Shown: positions 10,196 to 19,851, counted from the stretch's first letter. The stretch: DNA of 25,366 nucleotides from Conidiobolus incongruus B7586 (GCA_000697335.1 JNEM01016070.1:1-25366); one strand, 5' to 3'. Program-made: numbers and translations. Notes: generated by a model from the letters alone, not told the origin.

Positions 10196-11512
10196 TTATC
10201 CTTTTAATAATCGTCTTCTTAAAAATTCACAAGAGCAAACATTCCTAGGTTTGGTTAGTAGTTTTTCGTCAACTTGGCATCTTAAATCGAATTGCTCGCA
10301 ATCTGAACAACAGTATGGATTGATTGTGTCACATTTGTCAGGGCATCTGATTAAGATTAAATGGCATTGGGGTGCTTGACACTTGATGAAGTGGTATTGT
10401 TCACTGTGGCATAGTGTACATGTGCCAAATGTTAAATTATTTACATCTTCCTTGATGATATTAGAGTCTGATTGATTCAATGAGTTGTCTGATTTAGTAG
10501 AGTGAATAGAATAAGATTCCAAATTGGTAGACTGCCTGGCATCAAACACATAATTTCTACCTATCCACTTGGTATCCTGAATATTATTAGCTTTACACCA
10601 CTCCAAATAGTTGTGAATACCTCCTTCTAACATTTTAACCGTTTTCATTCCCATACCATTCTTGGAGATGAGATCCTCTTGAATAAAGTCACGAATGTAA
10701 GCAGTTGCCTTTTCACATCGAATTCCACCTGTACAGTATGTCAATAAAGTTTTCCCTTTCAATTTGTCTTTGTGATCCTTGAGATAACTGGGTAGGCCTT
10801 TGAACGAACGGATAGGAGGACACCAAGCAGATTCGAATTTTCCAATTTTAGATTCATAATAATTTCTGACATCAAGTAAAATGATATCAGAATCTTCTTG
10901 AGAAGCTTGGGTTAAATAGCGATGAAATTGTTCAGGATTTAGCTTTTCTCTAATTAATATCGTATCATTATTGTCAGTCCACCCGAGGGAAGGATTCCAA
11001 CGGTTAGATTCAATACCGAGGGGACATATTTCATCAATTAGTTTGACATTGACCCTGTCGAAGACATGACGACATCCTGGCGTCGGCTTAAAGAACTTGG
11101 TCTTGAATGAGGTCCATTCAAAAGGCACTGAAGTTGTAAATAAAGACTTTTGTAGCTCTAAAGGATCGATATCATCTTCGGATTGGTCTAAACCACTAAG
11201 ATGTGGAATGGAAGGTGCATCAATCATATGCGTATTAAAGAACTCGCACCAATAATTCACATAGCTTTCAACACTGCATCTATCACCTGCTACTGTAATA
11301 TTAATCCCTTCGCTACCAATTCTAACTTTACCAGTCAAATTGAGCTCTTTGACTAATTCCTCATTCTCTTTGTGAATATGGATGGGATTATTAAGTTTGA
11401 AGTAGGAATAGAATAAAATGACGAGACCTTCGTCCGAATTGCAGTTGCAGTTGAGTCTGATAGGGTCAGAGGGTTTTAGTCGTCGGTTTATTTTGTTGGG
11501 ACTAGTTGTCAT
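10196..11512 (-). CDS. Rhodanese-domain protein of the TrhO (YceA)/TSTD2 family
   Basis: Intronless, 438 aa. Bacterial TrhO hydroxylates uridine 34 of tRNA wobble positions; human TSTD2 is the animal relative, and its role is less clear. The N-terminal module (about 29-95) carries the family's VRIGSEGINITVAG signature at 63-76. A linker segment with TPGCRHVFDRVNVKLIDEI follows. The rhodanese domain (about 205-310) has ILLDVRNYYESKIGKF and the active-site loop CTGGIRCEKA, with Cys260 as the predicted catalytic residue. Residues 364-430 add about a dozen cysteines (CTLC, CQAPQC, CPDKC, CCSDC, CSCEF), a likely zinc-binding tail of the TSTD2 kind rather than the shorter bacterial one. Being intronless sets it apart from most neighbours. 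Activity on tRNA is inferred. Confidence 0.88.
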   Translation of the reverse strand: MTTSPNKINRRLKPSDPIRLNCNCNSDEGLVILFYSYFKLNNPIHIHKENEELVKELNLTGKVRIGSEGINITVAGDRCSVESYVNYWCEFFNTHMIDAPSIPHLSGLDQSEDDIDPLELQKSLFTTSVPFEWTSFKTKFFKPTPGCRHVFDRVNVKLIDEICPLGIESNRWNPSLGWTDNNDTILIREKLNPEQFHRYLTQASQEDSDIILLDVRNYYESKIGKFESAWCPPIRSFKGLPSYLKDHKDKLKGKTLLTYCTGGIRCEKATAYIRDFIQEDLISKNGMGMKTVKMLEGGIHNYLEWCKANNIQDTKWIGRNYVFDARQSTNLESYSIHSTKSDNSLNQSDSNIIKEDVNNLTFGTCTLCHSEQYHFIKCQAPQCHLILIRCPDKCDTINPYCCSDCEQFDLRCQVDEKLLTKPRNVCSCEFLRRRLLKG

Positions 11513-11920
11513 TATTTAAATAGAGTTGTTTAACGAATTATTCAGTTGATATATACAAATTGATTTAGTTAATTTATTTACTTTGATTGTATTTATGGGA
11601 TAGTAAAAATATTCAAATAAAAGGGTTTAGTAGTTATAATAAGTCATGTAAAAATATTTAAAAAACTAAAAATCGATATATGAAAATAAAAGCTATATAA
11701 GATTGATATTATTATACATTTATTAAATTATATATATACATTTATTTAAAATCATTAATATTCAAAGTTAAAAATATAAATTAATTTAAAAAAATCCCAT
11801 ATTTTGTATTTCTTTAAATATGAATTTAAATTTAGCATTTTATCAATCTTTAGAAGTTTGCGAATTTTATGTACAATTATGAAGGGGAAGAAATTGCATA
11901 TTAACCAAACTTCTCTTTAC

Positions 11921-11934
11921 TCCCGTACATTATA
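11921..11934 (+). repeat. Left half of a 14-bp perfect inverted repeat
   Basis: The sequence TCCCGTACATTATA occurs here and, inverted, at 13056-13069. Flanks do not match well beyond the core. The CCCGTAC core stands out in otherwise A/T-only DNA. It could be a regulatory site or the ends of a small lost element. Confidence 0.5.
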
Positions 11935-12852
11935 TTAAAATCTTTGCATTATTTTTCAATTAATATTTTTAAATTATTACTCTCTTAATGGTAATAATTA
12001 TATTATATTGTTAAATAAATTTATAATTTAAATTAAAATTCGTAAATTTAATTCAATCTTCAATTTGATGTCTAAATTATCAGATATATTTGTATAATAT
12101 ATCTATTCTACATCTTCATTTAGAATAAAATTAATAATGATTAATATTTGATCCAATTTGAAATGACTATTTTTACCCATTTATATTTGCATTTATATCA
12201 TCAACTAAAACAGAATAGAATTTACATATTTGATAATATTAATATTAAAGTACTAAATTTTTATAATATTGTAAAACCTTTTTTAATCAACTGTAAAATT
12301 TTAATTTACATCTGTTTTTTACTTGTTTATTTATATTAATTCAAGTTTAATATTCAATTCATATTTTTTCTATAATATTCTGAATATTTCAAGATTTGAA
12401 ATAATTGTATATATAAATATTACTGCTATATAAAATTCAAATAATATTAATCAAATGGAATAATATTGTTTTTTACTATTGATCTAATATTTTTAAATTT
12501 ATTTTTTGTCATTTTAAATTATAAATGGATATATATAATCATAAAGACTTATTTTTCACTTGTATTCTACTACACTGTGAACCAATTTTTGGTTATATTT
12601 ACACTATTGGAGTTAATTTTATTTAAATCAATTATAATCAAAGATCTTTTGAGTTGATATTACTAATGAAACTTATATTACACCCTTATAGTAGTTTTAA
12701 TATTGCAATTTGTTTTTTTCGTTTTCGTTTAAGTTATTACCTTCGGAGTTATACATTATAATATTGATTATTTTTATTTGATATATTTGTTATATTACAT
12801 GGTATAAAACTAGATTGCTATTTTTGAGTTGATGATAACCAATTTGAATATG

Positions 12853-12892
12853 AATAAATAAATAAATAAATATATATATATATATATATATA
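12853..12892. repeat. Microsatellite (AATA)n followed by (TA)n
   Basis: About four to five AATA units pass directly into eleven TA units. Ordinary simple repeat. Confidence 0.9.
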
Positions 12893-13055
12893 TTTACATT
12901 TGATTTAGAGAGTATTTTTTGATTTGAAAATTATAATTTTGATTAAATAATTAACAAAAATAAAAATTTTAGATTTTTCTGACACTTTAATCTCCACTTA
13001 AAGCCATAAAACATGACTCTTGGGCAAGATAAAGCTCTATTAGAATCTACATTAC

Positions 13056-13069
13056 TATAATGTACGGGA
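13056..13069 (-). repeat. Right half of the 14-bp inverted repeat
   Basis: TATAATGTACGGGA, the exact reverse complement of 11921-11934, about 500 bp upstream of the receptor start. Confidence 0.5.
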
Positions 13070-13571
13070 ATCACAAAATTTCCCAACTTATTAAATAGGA
13101 ATTTGTTCTGAGTACATATAGGAAATATTACTCTAATGAGTAATCGGCAACCTTAAATCTTACAAAATTTATTATATTAAATACTAATCAAATTAAATAT
13201 CAGTATTATGGGATCAGATCTTGAATAATCTTTATTATATGTATTTGAATAATTTATTAATTCAATTAAATTCCAAAATTAAATAAAAATAAAAATTTAC
13301 CAATAAAATAATTTTAAAATATTTTACCTTCAATCTAGCATTAATTATCCACGAAAAGGGTTTAGTATTATTTCATCAACCTTAAGAGATAAATTAATTT
13401 ATCATCAGATTTAATTTACTCAAAATTGCCATTAATTCTTTTATCAATCGCATATATTAATTATTGCATATGAAAATTTTAAATACAAATATAAAAACCT
13501 CTCAATTCTCAAAACTAGTTTGAATTGATAGATTCTGATGAGTAAACAAACATATTGTTAATATAACAAAG

Positions 13572-14492
13572 ATGAACACTTATTCTATCGTCGGTTTAAT
13601 AGCTGTTATATTGAGTATAATTAGCCTATTAATTAATATAATTTTTATTACTTTAATACAGGCCAAATTCGATAAGTGGCGTGGTAAAGATGTAGTTTAT
13701 TTACAGTTCAGTATTAGTGGTATTGTGATTAGTTTTGGATATCTGACCTTCAATTTATTCTTGGGGTTTAACTCAGTACTCAATAATCCGGATATTTGTC
13801 GATTTAGCGGTACAATGCAGTTAACGGGGTATCATATGCTTTTATTTTCGGTTTGTTATTTGACTATATGCTCAACAATTGAATTGATTAATTCCAACCC
13901 TATTAAGCTCAAGTACTATATCATTGGTATGGTTGCAATTGCTCTTACTTTCTTTGCTTTTAGTGGTACACTCGCAGGTCTTGATTACTACACCGAAATG
14001 CCTTCCAAAGTATATTGCTCCGTTAAGTATACCAAATCTACTAAATCTCATACACTTTATATCGTGTTAACTGCTTTAAACCTGGTGGGAATTTTAACTT
14101 ATCTAGTCAGCATCTTCATCCTAGTAACATTTAGCAAATCCAGAAGTTCCAAGTTTGGTGTGCACCAAGGCAATTTTGAAACTCAGTCCAAATTAAACAT
14201 CAGGCTAACTGAGTCCATCACCAGTTCCAAGAATTCAACAAGTCAGTTTATGAGCTATTACAAGGACAAGAATCAACTCGTCCACCATTTGGCCATTTTC
14301 ACATTCATCATGATCCCATGCTGTATGGAATTTGGTATCAAATTAAAGGAGATCTTGGGTAAAACGTTAGTTAATAGCGTTACAGATGGTATATCTCAGC
14401 TCTTATTAATTTCATTAACTATGATAATTCCTATTATTATAACAATTACCGAAATTGATTATAATTTTAATATTTTTAATTTTAATTCTTAA
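13572..14492 (+). CDS. Seven-transmembrane receptor, cAMP-receptor-like/fungal GPCR type
   Basis: Intronless, 306 aa. Hydrophobic segments lie at about 5-30, 42-66, 77-104, 112-136, 159-188, 237-255 and 266-293, giving a seven-helix membrane protein with an outside N-terminus and no signal peptide. Cys76, just before helix 3, and Cys149, in the second outer loop (SKVYCSVKY), are placed for the usual GPCR disulphide. The third inner loop (189-236) is long, Ser/Thr-rich and basic, suited to G-protein coupling and phosphorylation. The C-terminus is very short. The general form matches the Dictyostelium cAMP-receptor-like and fungal Git3/GprH-like receptors. I cannot name a ligand or subfamily. 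The gene stands alone between roughly 2-kb AT-rich deserts. The start follows an AAAG context and is the first Met of the frame. Confidence 0.75.
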   Translation: MNTYSIVGLIAVILSIISLLINIIFITLIQAKFDKWRGKDVVYLQFSISGIVISFGYLTFNLFLGFNSVLNNPDICRFSGTMQLTGYHMLLFSVCYLTICSTIELINSNPIKLKYYIIGMVAIALTFFAFSGTLAGLDYYTEMPSKVYCSVKYTKSTKSHTLYIVLTALNLVGILTYLVSIFILVTFSKSRSSKFGVHQGNFETQSKLNIRLTESITSSKNSTSQFMSYYKDKNQLVHHLAIFTFIMIPCCMEFGIKLKEILGKTLVNSVTDGISQLLLISLTMIIPIIITITEIDYNFNIFNFNS

Positions 14493-15330
14493 TCATAGTA
14501 AATTACCTATTGTAAATTAATAAACTCTATACCTTGATAAATATATTGTCTATACAGTTATTCCAATTAATTGATAGTTTTTTATTAAGTTTAATATTTC
14601 AATGCTATTCATATATTTAATAGTAGTTGAAATGTATATAATCTCATTATATTAAAAAGATTGATAGATTACATAGTTAAAGAAAATGTCACATACCCCA
14701 TTGCATAATCAAGGCGATAACTCGCATAATAATTCTTAATATTATTAAGTTTTTACAATCTATTTCATTTAAACTTAGCAAAAATTTTTTAAAAAATCAA
14801 AATAAACCTCCTTTAAGTTGATAAATTCATTAATAATATTAAGTTTCAATTTATTTTAAAATTACATTATTAAAAAAATTTAGATTTAATTAGCAAGGTG
14901 ATTACATGTAATTTTTTCATTTTTAAACAAAATATAATTTAGAAAGCTCCTGTGTATAATAAATAAAATGGCATATAGTTTTCATATTGAATACGATGTC
15001 AAAACTAATCAATTATTCTCCTATTTCAATCGCATAAAAATTTCCAGCAATCCATTTAATTTGAAACAATCCACAATTGTTTACACTTAAAGATATGGTT
15101 TGGATAAAAATGGCTCTTAAGTTGCCAGGATTTAAAGATTGAAGAAAAAAATCAGAAACTTGAGGATTTTTTAAGTTTTAATTTATTGATTCTATTGCCT
15201 TTTTAACATTTGTTTACTTTGCTTTCCACTATCCTCAACTTTTGACTATAATATTTTGCTGAGCATTTAGTTAAGTATATTATGTTATAAAATTTTATAT
15301 CATATGTATTTTTGAAATATTTGGATATTC

Positions 15331-15367
15331 AATAATAATAGTAATAATAGTAATTATTATTATTATT
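15331..15367. repeat. (AAT)n/(ATT)n simple repeat, self-complementary
   Basis: AAT units (15331-15350) followed by ATT units (15352-15367). The two halves are inverted with respect to each other and could fold as a weak hairpin. Confidence 0.8.
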
Positions 15368-16365
15368 TTTAGTTTTGCTATAATATTTAACACTTAATAT
15401 TATAAGCCAATATTAATTAATTGAAAATAATTTTTTCATAATAATGATTACTAAATAGGATAGAATTAAAATAGAGGATAAAACAATTGATTATTTTACT
15501 GGAAAGGAAATGTAAATAAGTTTTATTAAAATTTTAACACTTATTAATACATAATTTATACGCCTGTTGCATTTTGTCAATCTACTGCATATTATTTCAT
15601 TTTTTTAAATTACATATTTTAAATCTTTATAATCAATTCAAAAGCCATATTTAATTGAGTTTTTAAGTAACAAATATAATATAACTTTGATAAATAATAT
15701 AATCAATAACAGTTGAATCTTTAGATATAACTTAAATTCTTTTAAATTTACTTAATTGTAAGGTATTTGAGAATTAAATATAAAAATTTATTATGATTTT
15801 TTACATCTAAAATCAAATATTCTTTCATTTAAATTAATAATGCAAATGGTTATAGTCTACTCGTATTTCAACCAATGTGCTCATATAAACATATAATCCT
15901 TTGAATAATTCCTATTCCAAACCTCATAGATAATTATACAAATATAAGTGATAATTGCAGAATATTGAAATAATAAAGAATATTAATAAACTTTTATTTA
16001 GTATTCATCGATATATATCATTTTTATCAAAATATATGGTATTAATAATTTAACGTCGAAATGTTTTAGGAATATTTTGGATTAAACATATAAATGAATC
16101 AAGTATATATCAATTTATTATAATTACAATGCCTTATAATATATATTATTTTATTTCAATGATATTAAAGATAATTCTAAAATTGTAATGATTAAAAATT
16201 AAGATTAGAGTATTTATACAGCTTCTTTACATTATTACTGAAAATGATAGATCATAACATAAACCTAAATCTGCTTTAGTTAATAATTCATTTAAATTTT
16301 ATCATTTTTATTTATATTCTGTATCATGAAAATAACTGGAATATATTATTAAAAATTCTACCCTA

Positions 16366-16422
16366 ATCTATTTATAATTGATATTGATAATATTTTTTAT
16401 ATATCTATTTATAATTGATATT
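16366..16422. repeat. 20-bp direct repeat, two copies 37 bp apart
   Basis: ATCTATTTATAATTGATATT is present at 16366-16385 and exactly again at 16403-16422. Probably a local duplication. It does not match the transposon ends. Confidence 0.7.
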
Positions 16423-17054
16423 TGGAATAAAATATTTATTTTTTAATAAATATTTTAAATTATATAACTTAATAAATTTAACAACCAAAAAAGTTTTTGT
16501 ATTAGATAAAAAATAATATTATTTGATTAAATTATTAATTAATGCTTTTTTTTAAATTTTTTAAACTAGTTAAAATACAAGATATACTAAATTGAATATG
16601 GTATATAATAATATATTAAATATAATAATATAAAATAAAATTATACATATTATACTATTTATTTAGATTTTATTTATTAAATAAATATTATATTTGAAAT
16701 AAATATATAAAATAAAAATATATATTATTATATAAAAAAATCTTATAAAAAATGGGTATAAGTATATTATTAAAGTATATATATTAACTTGAAAAAATAA
16801 GTCATAAAATAAAATTCATATATTTATTTATTTTTAATATAAATAATTCTTAATCGAATTAACTTAATTTAAAATATATATTTAATATAAATCTTCTCAA
16901 TAAGATTTATTATATTTAATAATATATAATTTATTATTAGCTAATATATTAAAGCTTATATTTTAATTAAGATAAGTTATAAATTAATAAATTTATAAAT
17001 TAAAGATATAAAAAAAATTTATTTATATTTTTTATTAAAATATATATATATATA

Positions 17055-17080
17055 CTAGCCTGCAAAAGTAAGTCATAAAA
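17055..17080 (+). repeat. Left terminal inverted repeat of the inner Tc1-like element
   Basis: Begins CTAGCCTGCAAAAGTAAGTC and pairs with 18594-18619. It differs at positions 7, 8, 14 and 16, all transitions. Confidence 0.85.
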
Positions 17081-17238
17081 TCAAAATTACTTAAATATTT
17101 ACTTATATCTTAAACAATTCCTAATTAAATAAATTTAAATTAAATTATATAATTTACCTATATTCATTGATTATAATTAATCATATTTGATTATATTACA
17201 TTAGCTATTGGTTAATATATCAAAACCTAAAATTTAAC

Positions 17239-17262
17239 TAAGGTGAGTTATAAATTTACAGG
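17239..17262 (+). repeat. Inner direct repeat of the left arm (probable transposase site)
   Basis: AAGGTGAGTTATAAATTTAC resembles the outer terminus (AAAGTAAGTCATAAAAT) in the same orientation and recurs inverted at 18412-18435. This is the IR/DR layout of two transposase sites per end. Confidence 0.65.
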
Positions 17263-17374
17263 TTTATAAGTTAAGGGGGTATAAATAATGAAACTTATAT
17301 ATATCTTCTTTTTCTTTTGTTGTATTATATATATTATAAAACTATTAAGCTAATATTTTAAAATTAATATTATA

Positions 17375-18391
17375 ATGCTTAAATCTCTCTCTAAAAAAGT
17401 TTACTTATATATTAATTAATTTTATAATGAAAATAAATCAACTTGTGAGATTGCTAAAATTATTAGTGTTAGCTAATCTATTGTAATTAAGGTTATTAAG
17501 AACAATGCTAAAGAAACACCTAAACTAAAACTTAAGTATACTAAAATTATAGATAAACATGATGAAAAGTATATTTGTAGATTAGTTAATATAAGTAAAT
17601 ATAATATTACTATAGAAGTACAACAAGAATTATAAGACTATATAAGAATATTAGTTAGTACTGATATAATTATACATACTTTACATTAGAATAGATATCA
17701 CTTACACTTTAAGAAAAAACACCCTTAACTAAAGAAGTTTTACTATAAAATTAGGTGGGAGTTTAAATGTCAATATTAAAATTAAACTAAAACTAACTAA
17801 AGTAAAGTTATTTAATCTAATAAAACAAAGATATGTTTTAATAAATCTAATAAAAGAGCTAGATGTTTCAAAAAAGATAAAAAACTACTTTATAACTATT
17901 ATATTATTATAACCCAAAAATACAATGATAGGTTAATTATAGTTTAAGGATGTATATTATCTTTAGGTGTAAGGTATTTTTATAGGGTTAATAGGGGAAT
18001 TAATGTTAAAATATACCAAAGTATTTTAAACAATAAATTGAAAAAAATTATTAAGTGGTATAGATTAAAAAAATCAAATATTATTTTCTAACAAGATAAT
18101 ACACCTTGCTATACTACAAATTCTACTATTAAATAGCTTAAAAATAACAAAATAACTATTATGAAATAGCCTCCTCAATCTCTTAATCTTAACATAATTA
18201 AATATCTTTAGGATCAACTAAAAAAATCAATTAAAGCTTTCCCCCTAGCAAAAAATTTAAATCAACTTTAAAAGTATATTCAAGAAGCTTGGAATAATAT
18301 TAGTCTTGCTTAATATAAGAAGCTAGTTGACTCTATACCCCACAAACTTAAAAAAGTTAGAAAAACAAAAAGTGGATATACTAGATATTAA
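17375..18391 (+). pseudogene. Tc1-like transposase relic with many Gln/Trp-to-stop codons
   Basis: From the ATG at 17375 one phase runs 339 codons to TAA at 18389-18391, the usual Tc1 transposase length, with no frameshift but sixteen internal TAA/TAG codons. Family blocks are plain: the HTH CEIAKIISVS, the middle block GCILSLGVRYF, QDNTPCYTTN, PPQSLNLNIIKYL, and the end LVDSIPHKL then GYTRY. Stops fall where relatives have Trp (WGC; the Trp before LKNN at 18134; WPP at 18167; LWD at 18209) or Gln (FQQDN at 18089). Catalytic residues: expected Asp-Glu 149-150 reads Asn-Lys, Asp241 is intact, and the final Glu276 reads Lys. The D-to-E spacing is 34. Every one of these changes can arise from C-to-T or G-to-A. 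Stops at Trp positions argue against a ciliate-like Gln code. Confidence 0.88.
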
Positions 18392-18411
18392 TTTTTCTAT
18401 TAATACTAAAA

Positions 18412-18435
18412 CCCACAAATTTATAACTTATCTTA
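18412..18435 (-). repeat. Inner direct repeat of the right arm of the Tc1-like element
   Basis: ACAAATTTATAACTTATCTT, the inverse of the left inner repeat at 17239-17262, lying about 20 bp past the transposase stop. Confidence 0.6.
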
Positions 18436-18593
18436 AGTATACTTTTAGTGTTAATATATCAATTAATAATTAATTAAATTTAACTATATATATTATATTA
18501 TAAATAAAATATATATATTAATTACATAGTTTAATATAAGTTTATTTAAATTAGAATTGATTAAGATATTAATAAAAATATATATATTTTTAA

Positions 18594-18619
18594 TTTTATG
18601 ACTCATTTTTGTGGGCTAG
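18594..18619 (-). repeat. Right terminal inverted repeat of the inner Tc1-like element
   Basis: Ends ATTTTTGTGGGCTAG followed by TA. Inverse of 17055-17080 with four transitions. Confidence 0.85.
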
Positions 18620-18861
18620 TATATAAGCTTTATTATTTATATCTTTTTAATTTATAAACTTTTAAATTTTTTACTTATCAAAGTGAAATTTCAAGTATTG
18701 ATATATTAACTATTAGTTAATGAAATGTATTTAAATATAATTAATAATAATCAAATAATATAATTAAATTATAGATTTTAATTTAAAGTAATTTATTTAA
18801 AATATGTTTAATTATAAATATATAAGTAATTTTAATTTTATTACCTGTTTTTGCAAACTAA

Positions 18862-19851
18862 TATATATTTTGTTTAATAGAAATAATTTCCTAAAAATGA
18901 AGTTTTTTGGGAATTTTATAATAATAGTAAAAAGACCAATATTTATTATATTTATATTAATAAATATTTTAAGATTAAAGTGCCTTTTAATAGAAATATC
19001 TTTATTTAAAAAGAGTGTAATAGATTAAGTTATTTTGTTATTATTAATTATATCTTCTTTTTTTATCTTAATTCTCTATCTAATTTATCTTTCCTTGCTT
19101 TATTTAATATTTAAACTATCCTTAACTTTTATATATAAAAATATGAAATATCATAAAATAAACAAAGACTTTTGCTCACAGTATTTATATAGAAATAACT
19201 TCTTTACATCGACTTTGTTATTGATTATTAATTAAGTTTTAAAATTTAATTTTTAAAAATTATATATTTTTTTATTTTATAATATATATTAAATATATTT
19301 TCAAAAATATTCTAATAGCCAAAGTTATAATAATATATAACTTATCATATTAGATTTTTATTTAATTTAATTTTAAAAAAGTATCAGTTATCTTATTAAA
19401 AGAAATATGCTTTAGTTACTTGAAATAATGATCTTATCATATTTATATCAAGTTCAATTATAAAAATATATATTTTGAAATTCTGACTGGCACATTGAAA
19501 ATTTGATTATAATATTAAAGTTTGCAAAAATTATTAATAAGATTAACGATGCATATATATATAATATTATTGAAAATAATGACTGCAACTTGGGTACTAC
19601 CATGTATTATCATAAGAACCTGATTCATTATTCCTTAATCTCTTTTCTCTTCAGATTGATTTGATTGATTTGATTGAACTTCACAAAGTGATCAAATCCC
19701 ATAAAATACTATTACAACTATAGGAGATAAATTCACTTAGTCACAATTCCTTGAATTCACAATTTCGTAATCTTCAATAAAATTATAAAATTGATAACTA
19801 ATCAAAAAACACATTATTGAATTCAAAGTAAGCTGTATAAAATCAAACACA
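18862..19851. other. Region between the nested transposons and the HIRA gene
   Basis: The left part (18804-19235) has two T-rich open frames of 74 and 66 codons on the + strand, separated by one stop and rich in Leu/Ile/Phe. They may be chance frames of T-rich DNA or a decayed element; I recognise no family. From about 19560 the sequence is less AT-rich, with a short GATTT/GATTGATTT tract at 19655-19677, and should be the promoter and 5'UTR of the HIRA gene. Confidence 0.45.

Larger units (their letters stand above)
11513..13571. other. AT-rich desert upstream of the receptor gene
   Basis: About 2 kb of mostly A/T sequence between two divergent genes. It contains a 14-bp perfect inverted repeat (11921-11934 and 13056-13069) and a microsatellite near 12853, both listed. 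Small frames at 12148-12339 and 12466-12657 are low-complexity. A slightly less AT-rich patch at about 12990-13160 has an ATG-poor open frame on the minus strand (NKLGNFVIPVHYSNVDSN), which I cannot assign to a family; it may be a gene relic. Confidence 0.5.
14493..16783. other. AT-rich desert between the receptor gene and the nested transposons
   Basis: No convincing gene in about 2.3 kb. A 40-codon frame at 14968-15090 (MAYSFHIEYDVKTNQLFSYF start) has somewhat gene-like composition and might be an exon relic, but nothing joins it. A trinucleotide repeat near 15331 and a 20-bp direct repeat (16366-16385, 16403-16422) are listed. Composition becomes almost pure A/T beyond about 16400. Confidence 0.5.
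17055..18619 (+). mobile_element. Full-length Tc1-like (DD34E) transposon, hypermutated
   Basis: 1565 bp, bounded by inverted termini starting CTAGCC (17055) and ending GGCTAG (18619), and flanked by TA on both sides (17053-17054, 18620-18621), the Tc1/mariner target duplication. The 26-bp outer termini match at 22 positions, and the four differences are all transitions. Similarity extends inward about 240 bp, with a second inner repeat at 17239-17262 and 18412-18435, so this is an IR/DR-type element like Sleeping Beauty. It carries one transposase frame, which is not functional. It sits inside the older fold-back element at 16784-18861. Confidence 0.85.
16784..18861. mobile_element. Outer Tc1-like fold-back (MITE-like) element, split by an inner Tc1 insertion
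   Basis: Left arm (16784-17052) and right arm (18622-18861) are inverted versions of the same roughly 240-bp terminal region as in the inner element. The left start TTAACTTGAAAAAATAAGTC aligns with CTAGCCTGCAAAAGTAAGTC of the inner element; the right end reads TTTTTGCAAACTAA. TA dinucleotides flank both ends (16782-16783 and 18862-18863). Both arms also contain the sequence lying inside the repeat of a full element (the ATAAATTAAAGATATAAA type block), so the outer unit looks like two copies of one 5' end facing each other. Without the insert it would be about 0.5 kb with no coding capacity, hence a non-autonomous relative. Confidence 0.65.

Noticed and set aside
12148-12657. Two 63-codon frames in the desert upstream of the receptor
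   Set aside because: Ile/Phe/Leu-rich chance frames of T-rich DNA; no family resemblance and no splice partner.
14968-15090. 40-codon frame with gene-like composition
   Set aside because: No continuation through plausible splice sites and no recognisable family; at most an exon relic.
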